DNA of 7,515 nucleotides from CBDTTM01 sp965363355. GTDB taxonomy: Bacteria; Bacillota; Negativicutes; Selenomonadales; Selenomonadaceae. This document shows positions 1 to 5,113 of this stretch, piece after piece. The notes beneath the pieces were generated by a model. The model did no database searches. It was not told the DNA's origin and saw nothing but the letters and a program-made list of their open reading frames with translations. The position numbers and the translations under genes were made by a program. The stretch lies in contig CBDTTM010000124.1 of NCBI GenBank assembly GCA_965363355.1, forward strand, positions 1 to 7,515, written 5' to 3'. Each line of letters opens with the position of its first letter. Within the stretch, counting starts at the first letter, position 1.

Positions 1-182
1 GACTGCCGACCTGCCTCGCTGATCTCGATATCACAACAAAAACACAGCTTGAAGCCGTCATTAAAAAAGCCGTATCAACGCCTGATTTACTGCATGTTCC
101 TTATAAAATCACGGATAAAATGATTCGTGGAGCTATCTTACAGCTTGAAAAATACAATGAACAATTAAAATCTGCCAGTTGA
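1..182 (+). CDS. Glycerol dehydrogenase-like (iron-containing alcohol dehydrogenase family), C-terminal fragment
   Basis: Only the last 59 codons are present, in the frame starting at position 3 and ending with TGA at 180-182; the 5' part lies outside the window. The fragment begins LPTCLADLDIT and ends in a helical tail, LQLEKYNEQLKSAS. A 'LPxxLADL' turn, an alpha-helical stretch, a short 'HVPYKIT' segment and a final 'AILQLEKY' helix match the C-terminal helical domain of GldA-type glycerol dehydrogenases, where the usual pattern is LPxTLAxLG...IHNMPFxVTPxxVxxAIL. Family enzymes oxidise glycerol or related polyols with NAD+ and a bound metal ion. The metal-binding and NAD-binding residues lie upstream and cannot be checked, so substrate is open and another member of the iron-alcohol dehydrogenase superfamily is possible. 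It converges with the mannoside operon and shares a terminator region with it. Confidence 0.65.
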   Translation, partial: LPTCLADLDITTKTQLEAVIKKAVSTPDLLHVPYKITDKMIRGAILQLEKYNEQLKSAS

Positions 183-211
183 GGCCAAACTTTATATAAA
201 ACGCAACATAA

Positions 212-254
212 AAACGCTCAAGAAACATTTATCCATAATGTCTCTTGAGCGTTT
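212..254. terminator. Probable bidirectional intrinsic terminator between convergent genes
   Basis: A 12-bp perfect inverted repeat (AAACGCTCAAGA at 212-223, TCTTGAGCGTTT at 243-254) extends inward by five more pairs after one mismatch, leaving a 7-nt loop (230-236). The flanks are A-rich on the left and T-rich on the right. Read on the minus strand the stem runs into five Ts, and on the plus strand into TTTATTTCT. It therefore can end both the dehydrogenase-like transcript (+) and the mannoside operon (-). The minus-strand T tract is the better one. Confidence 0.8.
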
Positions 255-262
255 ATTTCTCC

Positions 263-294
263 CTGTTAAAGCAATCCACGCAGTGCTTTAACAG
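263..294. repeat. 11-bp perfect inverted repeat downstream of the mannoside operon
   Basis: CTGTTAAAGCA (263-273) is exactly complementary to TGCTTTAACAG (284-294), with a 10-nt loop. No T run follows on either strand, so it is not a canonical terminator. It lies between the operon's last stop codon and the 212-254 terminator, so it would form in the 3' untranslated region of the minus-strand mRNA and might protect that end or pause polymerase. The role is inferred; the pairing is visible. Confidence 0.55.
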
Positions 295-343
295 CAGGAA
301 TTTCTCTTGTTTCGTCCAACTTGTATCAGATTATTTTTCCGGA

Positions 344-1366
344 TTATACATTAAAGGCATCGGCGTCAAGCATAGTGAAATACGCTATACCATAAGATAT
401 CTGGCTCTCAGCTCCCATATTCCTATTGACGCCATTTTTCGTAATTCCATCAAAACAGCCACCGGTAACTTCATCAATCAAAAAACAGTGTTCACGGTTT
501 TCACCTTCGTACCAGCCAAAGCATTGATGGGCTCTTTTTTTATAGCTTGATTTTTTTGTAATCCGGAAAGCTTCTTTGAGCATCAGCAATGTCTCACAAG
601 CTTCGATAGGTTGTTGATCGAATACAGCTGCCACTCCACCTTTTTTCAACCAGCCTTGACAACCAATGGGCTCAAAATACTCCTTCGAAAAAGTTTGGCG
701 AATCAAAAAATCCAGACTCTCTTCTGCCACCACTAAGAATTCTGATTTTTTCGTGACCCGATAAGCTGCAAACATCGCCCATGGCAAAATACTATTGCTA
801 TAAGCCAAAACATTTTCAAACCAATGCCAATCCGAATCACTACATTCCCGATAAGAACATAGCAGTGTTTCGCCAAGCCTCACCACAGCCTCTTTTGCTG
901 CATCGCTTTCCACTAAGGAAAGCCCAATAAGCGCATAGGCCTTTGCCCTTAAAAATTCTAAAGACTCAATCGTTAACAAGGCTTTATCAAGCATTGTATA
1001 AAGTGCAAGTTTTAAATCACTGGGTACATAATCCGCTGCAACAAGCGTCCCTATAGCCCATATACAACGACCTTGGCAATCATCAGACCCTTCCTCTTCC
1101 AGCCAATCCCGCCCATACGACATGAAATTCTTGAATTTCCCTCGATCGTTTTGTGCATTGAGCAAAAATGAAGCATATCTATATAAAATTTTCTCATAAT
1201 TTTCTCCAGGATAGTTTTTTATTAAAAGAATTGCTAAGATCAAAGCTCTGGCATTATCATCAGTTGTATATCCATGTCGAGGATCCGGCAGAGAATACTT
1301 GCCATGCTGTAAAATCCCCGTATCATCCGTTAATAAAAACAAATAATTATTTTTCCATTCTTGCAT
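344..1366 (-). CDS. Probable (alpha/alpha)6-toroid protein of a mannoside operon; function unknown
   Basis: A 340-residue soluble protein without signal peptide or membrane segment. It is rich in amphipathic helices, as in six-hairpin (alpha/alpha)6 glycosidase or epimerase folds. Conserved-looking blocks are TDDTGILQH (13-21), HGYTTDDNARAL (31-42), DDCQGRCIW (95-103), HWFEN (181-185), FDQQPIEACE (249-258) and GGCFDGI followed by GVNRNMGAESQISY (302-325). Clustered Asp, Glu, His and Trp suggest a carbohydrate-binding pocket. From memory, similar domains occur fused behind GT4 domains and are often just annotated 'glycosyltransferase'; this was not checked here. The ATG at 1366 overlaps the upstream stop as TGATG and is preferred to the in-frame TTG at 1369, with GGTGG a few bases upstream as a weak ribosome site. 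It is the last gene of the operon. It may hydrolyse, epimerise or bind the mannoside product, but the catalytic residues are not assignable. Confidence 0.8.
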   Translation of the reverse strand: MQEWKNNYLFLLTDDTGILQHGKYSLPDPRHGYTTDDNARALILAILLIKNYPGENYEKILYRYASFLLNAQNDRGKFKNFMSYGRDWLEEEGSDDCQGRCIWAIGTLVAADYVPSDLKLALYTMLDKALLTIESLEFLRAKAYALIGLSLVESDAAKEAVVRLGETLLCSYRECSDSDWHWFENVLAYSNSILPWAMFAAYRVTKKSEFLVVAEESLDFLIRQTFSKEYFEPIGCQGWLKKGGVAAVFDQQPIEACETLLMLKEAFRITKKSSYKKRAHQCFGWYEGENREHCFLIDEVTGGCFDGITKNGVNRNMGAESQISYGIAYFTMLDADAFNV

Positions 1367-2577
1367 CAAACCACCAAACTTTCCTTATTCACACCAGCTG
1401 CTATTTCCTCGAATAATTTCGCATATACAGTCGCCACATTTTCCCACATCATCGACTGCCCCAATAACGAAGTCTTTTCTTCCATAGATTTCTTTTTTTC
1501 TGGATGCATCAAGACATCGTCAATCTGCTTTGCCAACGCTTCTGCATCGGCAAACTCCGCCAACAAACCTCTTCCCTCAGCCAAAATTTCCTGCGCATAT
1601 TTGTACGGGGTAGAAATAATTACTTTCCCATAGCCAGCAGCATAAGCAAGCGTTCCGCTAACAGCCTGGTTACGATCAAGATAGGGCGTCATGTATATAT
1701 CAGAAAGGCACAGATACTGTACGATTTCTTTTTTGGACAAATATCGGTTAACAAATCTAACTTGTTTTTCGACATGAAGTTTCTTTACTAGTTTTTCCAA
1801 TCCTTCTCGATATCCTTCTCCTGCAGACTCTTTTACACAAGGATGCGTTTGCCCTAAAATCAAATACAACACCTCTGGATGCTTTTCGGCGATCATCGCT
1901 ATCGCTTTTATGCCATATTCCAGTCCTTTGCCAGGACTGAGCAAGCCAAACGTACTTATTACGCTGCGTCCTGCAAACCCAGAAGATGTCTTTAATTCTT
2001 TTCTAGACAACGTTTGTGGGATTGCAGGCACTCCATGTGGAATCACCACAATTTTATTTTCCGGAATATCATATATATCTCTCAGCATTGTTTTGGTAAC
2101 ATATGCCATCGTAACAATTTTTGTGCTTTTATTTCCCAGCTCCTTTAAAATATATGCTTGCTTAGGCAATGGATTAGGCAAAACAGTATGCAGCGTTGTC
2201 ACTAATGGCACCTGCAAATGATCAACGAAATCAAGAATAAATTCGCCATTTTCGCCGCCAAAAATACCATATTCATGCTCTAAAACGACAATGTCCAAAG
2301 AAGCTTCATTTAGGGCACACGCTGCTTTACGATAGCTTGCCCTATCGGATTGATCTATTTCCAAAGTTACCCTCTTACTATAATCCATAGGTGCTTTGCT
2401 CACGGCAATGACCGTCGGCTGCACACCGACAAAACATGGATCCAATGCACGAACCAAATCCTGCGTAAACGTTGCAATCCCACATGCACGCGGTGGATAA
2501 GTGCTGATAAAAGCAACCTTCTGTTTCCCTTTGAACTTTATAACGTTTCCCTCCACACAATCATCATGCCCCTTCAT
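1366..2577 (-). CDS. GT4-like (GT-B fold) glycosyltransferase, probable mannosyltransferase
   Basis: A 403-residue cytoplasmic protein of normal GT4 length. The N-terminal Rossmann half contains STYPPRACGIATFTQDL (25-41, the acceptor-side glycine loop), EHEYGIFGG (100-108), TTLHT (127-131) and IPHG (179-182). The C-terminal donor half has FGLLSPGKG (210-218) with Lys217, LGQTHP (241-246), SDIYMTPY (292-299) and STPYKYAQEIL (322-332). The Glu-x7-Glu donor motif typical of GT4 enzymes is replaced by Gln304-x7-Tyr312, although the surrounding AAGYGK segment aligns well, so this is a divergent subgroup. The donor is probably GDP-mannose, because a guanylyltransferase-like gene precedes it and a mannoside phosphorylase starts the operon; the acceptor is unknown. 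The ATG overlaps the upstream TGA as ATGA, with GGAG 11 nt before it, indicating translational coupling. Its own stop overlaps the next start. Confidence 0.88.
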   Translation of the reverse strand: MKGHDDCVEGNVIKFKGKQKVAFISTYPPRACGIATFTQDLVRALDPCFVGVQPTVIAVSKAPMDYSKRVTLEIDQSDRASYRKAACALNEASLDIVVLEHEYGIFGGENGEFILDFVDHLQVPLVTTLHTVLPNPLPKQAYILKELGNKSTKIVTMAYVTKTMLRDIYDIPENKIVVIPHGVPAIPQTLSRKELKTSSGFAGRSVISTFGLLSPGKGLEYGIKAIAMIAEKHPEVLYLILGQTHPCVKESAGEGYREGLEKLVKKLHVEKQVRFVNRYLSKKEIVQYLCLSDIYMTPYLDRNQAVSGTLAYAAGYGKVIISTPYKYAQEILAEGRGLLAEFADAEALAKQIDDVLMHPEKKKSMEEKTSLLGQSMMWENVATVYAKLFEEIAAGVNKESLVV

Positions 2578-3617
2578 CCTGCAACACGCTCCGGACTTGG
2601 TCCAGCGACTATATCAGGACTATGCTTCCGCTTTACAGCCATAACACAATCAGACAAAATGATTGCATCCGTTATTTTTGCATTTTCGCCAATCACCGTA
2701 TCTGCCCACACAACACAATGATTGAGCACTGCAGTCTTACCTATAAACGTGCCCTGTCCAATCACAGCATAAGGGCCTATTATGCTATTAGCTTCAATCG
2801 TCACCCCATGCCCTATATATACAGGTCTAATGATTTTTACCGTCTCATCTATATGTGCTCCAGCTCCAACAAAATAACTATCCTTTAAAAAATCATGAAT
2901 CGGCATCTGTATTTTTCCGCTAAGAATGTCCTCATGAAATACAAGATAATCTTTTGGCGTCCCCAAGTCACGCCAATAAGAACATTTATTATACAATGCC
3001 ATTTTATAGTGTTTTTGCAATAACAAAGGATATGTCTGTTTTTCTATCGAAACGCAACAATCTTTCTCTATTTCCCGAAGGACTTCCGGTTCAAAAATAT
3101 AGATACCCGCATTGATGAGATGTGACAAAGTTTCTCCTGCCTTTGGTTTTTCTTTAAATGCAGTGATATACCCATCCGTATCATATTCAATCACTCCATA
3201 GGCAGAGGGATTTTCTACAGAAGTCACAGCAATCGTTACAGAAGCTTTTTTCATTTGATGAAGCCTCAGCATTGCACTAAAATCAATATCGCTCACAATA
3301 TCCGCATTAAAAACAAAAAAAGTTTCCGAAAAAAACCGCTCAGCCGCTTTAATTGCCCCCGCCGTTCCCAAAGGTGTCTTTTCATTGAGATATGAGATTT
3401 TCACGCCTTGGCGTTTTCCATTGCCAAAATATTCTTTAATTTTTTCTGGCAAATAGAATGTGCTCAATATGAATTCATCGATACCATATTTTTTTAATTT
3501 TTCGATATTTCCAGCCAGCAAAGGTATATCCAATATCGGAATCATGGGTTTAGGTAAATTTTTTGTCATTTCTTTAAGTCTGCTCCCAAAACCGCCTGCC
3601 AAAAATAATGCTTTCAT
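2574..3617 (-). CDS. Sugar-1-phosphate nucleotidyltransferase, probable mannose-1-phosphate guanylyltransferase
   Basis: A 347-residue protein with an N-terminal nucleotidyltransferase domain (about 1-235) and a C-terminal left-handed beta-helix of hexapeptide repeats (about 245-325, for example VYIGHGVTIEANSIIG and AVIGQGTFIGKTAVL). Signature elements are LAGGFGSRL (6-14, nucleotide-binding loop), LPKP (21-24), LGTAGA (83-88), NADI (104-107, metal-binding Asp106), EKP (156-158), NAGIY (169-173) and YWRDLGTP (214-221). The architecture and length match GMPPB/ManC-like enzymes that turn mannose-1-phosphate and GTP into GDP-mannose. Closely related glucose-1-phosphate enzymes share most motifs, so base and sugar preference rest partly on context. 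The GH130 neighbour would release mannose-1-phosphate, which supports the mannose assignment. GGAG stands 7 nt before the ATG, and the gene follows the phosphorylase after 18 nt. The 3' end overlaps the glycosyltransferase start by 4 nt. Confidence 0.88.
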   Translation of the reverse strand: MKALFLAGGFGSRLKEMTKNLPKPMIPILDIPLLAGNIEKLKKYGIDEFILSTFYLPEKIKEYFGNGKRQGVKISYLNEKTPLGTAGAIKAAERFFSETFFVFNADIVSDIDFSAMLRLHQMKKASVTIAVTSVENPSAYGVIEYDTDGYITAFKEKPKAGETLSHLINAGIYIFEPEVLREIEKDCCVSIEKQTYPLLLQKHYKMALYNKCSYWRDLGTPKDYLVFHEDILSGKIQMPIHDFLKDSYFVGAGAHIDETVKIIRPVYIGHGVTIEANSIIGPYAVIGQGTFIGKTAVLNHCVVWADTVIGENAKITDAIILSDCVMAVKRKHSPDIVAGPSPERVAG

Positions 3618-3635
3618 GATTATGCTCCTTCTTTA

Positions 3636-4646
3636 TTACAACTTGCTATCGGCCTCATCTGGTTTCGGACATTGCCGCAAATAATCAAGCAATTCGCGCT
3701 GCGTCGTCACTGCAACTGCAATAGATGTATCCGCCGCACCATAATATACCTTGATTTCATCGGTCGCCTTATCATAAATCCAACCGCAAGGGAATACTAC
3801 ATCATCTACATCCCCCTCTTTTTCATAGATCTCCTGCGGGCCTAAGATCCATTCCTCACTCCTGCGTAAAACATGCAAAGGATTCTCTAGTTCTAGTAAA
3901 GCCAATCCCAAACGGTAAATACTTCCTGCTGCTGTTTTCTTGACCCCATGATACAGAAGCAGCCACCCTTCTTCCGTCTCCATCGGTGGTGTATTCAAAC
4001 CTATTTTATTCGCATCCCACCAGGCACCATCTCTTGCCGACAATAAAATATGGTGTTTGCCCCAAAAGACCAAATCATCTGATTGCGAAACCCAGATATG
4101 GGCCCCCTGTCCATAATGGGGCGTAATCGGCCGATGTATCAGCCACCATTTTCCCTGAATTTTCCGGGAAAACAATGCCGCATCCTTATCGTCCGGCAGC
4201 ATCACCGCACCCAGGCGATCGAAATCGCAAAAATTTTCTGTCAATGCAATAGATACCAATGGTCCACCAACCGAATATGCGGTATAAACAATCGCATATT
4301 TCTTTATTTCATCGAGCCAAGTAATTCTTGGATCTTCTATACCCCATTTTTCTTCCGGATAATTTTTGGCATCTGCCTCTAATGTCGGTTCCTGGTCAAT
4401 TTGCCAATCATGCATACCATCTGCACTGACCGCTTTCGTTAAATGAGATAGTCCTCTTCTATCCTCGACTCTTACCAAAAGAAGTACATTCCCCTTATAA
4501 CGAATAGCTGCCGGATTAAACACCGTATTGACCGGGTACGTCCAGTCATGAGAAGACAATATAGGATTTCCTTTCGGACGTCGAAAAAGTTCATGATAGA
4601 GACTTTTATTTGATCCTGATAACGTGGTTACCAATTTGCTGATCAT
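3636..4646 (-). CDS. GH130 family mannoside phosphorylase, probably beta-1,2-mannoside specific
   Basis: A 336-residue five-bladed beta-propeller protein of normal GH130 length, with no signal peptide. Diagnostic blocks are NPAAI (44-48), LLLVRVEDRRGLSHLT (55-70), WGIEDPRIT (101-109), KDAALF (154-159), HRP (171-173), AHIWVSQSDDL (182-192), WWD (209-211), YHGV (232-235), GDVDDVVFPCGW (278-289) and YYGAADT. Asp105 in the EDPR motif corresponds to the Asp proton donor of characterised GH130 phosphorylases, and the Arg and His positions resemble the phosphate site. Such enzymes split beta-mannosides with phosphate to give alpha-mannose-1-phosphate. The VEDRRG...PEExWGIEDPR pattern recalls the group with bacterial 1,2-beta-oligomannan phosphorylases, but linkage cannot be proved here. 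Hydrolysis, or synthesis in reverse, remains possible. It is the first gene of the operon. The start is set by GGAGGC 8 nt upstream, and it lies behind an attenuator-like leader. Confidence 0.9.
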   Translation of the reverse strand: MISKLVTTLSGSNKSLYHELFRRPKGNPILSSHDWTYPVNTVFNPAAIRYKGNVLLLVRVEDRRGLSHLTKAVSADGMHDWQIDQEPTLEADAKNYPEEKWGIEDPRITWLDEIKKYAIVYTAYSVGGPLVSIALTENFCDFDRLGAVMLPDDKDAALFSRKIQGKWWLIHRPITPHYGQGAHIWVSQSDDLVFWGKHHILLSARDGAWWDANKIGLNTPPMETEEGWLLLYHGVKKTAAGSIYRLGLALLELENPLHVLRRSEEWILGPQEIYEKEGDVDDVVFPCGWIYDKATDEIKVYYGAADTSIAVAVTTQRELLDYLRQCPKPDEADSKL

Positions 4647-4654
4647 AGCTTTGT

Positions 4655-4660
4655 GCCTCC
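4655..4660 (-). promoter_or_regulatory. Strong ribosome binding site of the GH130 gene
   Basis: On the minus strand GGAGGC lies 8 nt upstream of the ATG and directly follows the leader U9 tract (with ATA between). This fixes the GH130 start and means a terminated leader would stop just before the ribosome site is made. Confidence 0.85.
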
Positions 4661-4663
4661 TAT

Positions 4664-4790
4664 AAAAAAAAACGCCCCAGCACCATTTTTATTTTTTGGT
4701 GGTTACAGATAACAGAGAATCCAGTATCTATAACATCCCAAAGAAAAAAATCATCCAGGCGTTCGTGACACTCATTTTAATTTGAGTGCT
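4664..4790 (-). ncRNA. Structured 5' leader with terminator-like hairpin (candidate attenuator or riboswitch)
   Basis: The leader RNA runs from about 4790 down to 4664. P0 is a 6-bp hairpin (4783-4788 with 4769-4774). P1 closes the rest: AACGCC (4763-4758) with GGCGUU (4676-4671), immediately followed by nine Us (4672-4664). Inside P1 are P2, an 11-bp helix with one G-U pair and one bulge (4734-4724 with 4713-4702, loop of 10), and P3, CACCA with UGGUG (4701-4697 with 4685-4681). P2 and P3 abut and could stack. P1 plus the U tract resembles an intrinsic terminator located before the ribosome site. AGCACU (4790-4785) can instead pair with GGUGCU (4684-4679), which breaks P0 and P3 and crosses P1, so it could serve as an antiterminator. 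I do not recognise it as a T-box or any riboswitch class I know. Ligand or protein sensor is unknown. Confidence 0.55.
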
Positions 4791-4796
4791 ATCCTC

Positions 4797-4825
4797 AGTT
4801 TAGTCAACTTACATACATCTGTCAA
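4797..4825 (-). promoter_or_regulatory. Sigma-A-like promoter of the mannoside operon
   Basis: Reading the minus strand, a perfect -35 TTGACA (4825-4820) is followed after 17 bp by TAAACT (4802-4797), which matches four of six -10 consensus bases. Transcription would begin near 4790, just at the first leader hairpin. This gives an untranslated leader of about 145 nt to the GH130 ATG. Confidence 0.6.
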
Positions 4826-4832
4826 GTTGACA
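4803..4832. promoter_or_regulatory. Palindrome over the -35 box: candidate operator
   Basis: TGTCAAGTTGACA (4820-4832) is a perfect 6-1-6 palindrome covering the -35 element of the operon promoter. GTCAACTT at 4803-4810, inside the promoter spacer, repeats its half-site and also forms an 8-bp inverted repeat with AAGTTGAC at 4824-4831 (13-nt spacer). A protein bound here would block sigma-A access, so a repressor site is plausible. No regulator gene lies in the window, and the cognate family is not known. Confidence 0.45.
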
Positions 4833-4990
4833 AATCAATATAAAAAGAAATCCATTGCTGCTTTTTTTATTGCTTTCATCAAATCTAAAAAAGAGCAAAA
4901 GAGTGTCACTTTTTAAAGGATTTTACTTGAAGGAGAGCGAAAATAGTCCTATCAGAACTTCTTGATTTCAAGTCATTTCAACTTCATCAC
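4833..4990. other. AT-rich part of the divergent intergenic region, no gene seen
   Basis: Between the operon promoter and the chemoreceptor promoter candidate I see no convincing coding region. There is a small hairpin, CTTGA-TT-TCAAG (4961-4972), an inverted pair ACTTGA (4925-4930) and TCAAGT (4968-4973), and two A/T tracts. Their roles are unclear. Confidence 0.4.
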
Positions 4991-5017
4991 CAAACCTTTC
5001 GTATAAAGCCCGGATAT
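4991..5017 (+). promoter_or_regulatory. Sigma-28/SigD-like promoter candidate for the chemoreceptor gene
   Basis: CAAA (4991-4994) is followed after exactly 15 bp by CCGGATAT (5010-5017). The flagellar and chemotaxis sigma factor of Bacillota prefers TAAA, about 15 bp, then GCCGATAT, so the match is 3/4 and 6/8 with ideal spacing. A start near 5025 would leave a leader of about 90 nt. Chemoreceptor genes are common members of this regulon. A weaker sigma-A alternative uses TTGCCA near 5056-5061. Confidence 0.4.
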
Positions 5018-5113
5018 CATATTTATATATAACGGTAGACTGCCTGTCCTCTAGTTTGCCAATATATTTTGATATAAATTTATCCCCAAAACTTATACAA
5101 GGAGCGATGTAAA

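Noticed and set aside
1367..1369. In-frame TTG as start of the toroid protein
   Set aside because: The next codon is ATG and forms a TGATG overlap with the preceding stop, the more usual coupled start.
2350..2721. Plus-strand open frame of 123 codons across the junction of two operon genes
   Set aside because: Antisense to two genes with clear family motifs and without a convincing ribosome site.
4083..4382. Plus-strand open frame of 99 codons
   Set aside because: It is antisense to the well-conserved GH130 gene and its translation shows no recognisable domain.
4865..4878. Possible catabolite-response (cre) site on the minus strand
   Set aside because: It lacks the central CG and a second key base of the consensus, and lies upstream of the promoter; too weak to call.
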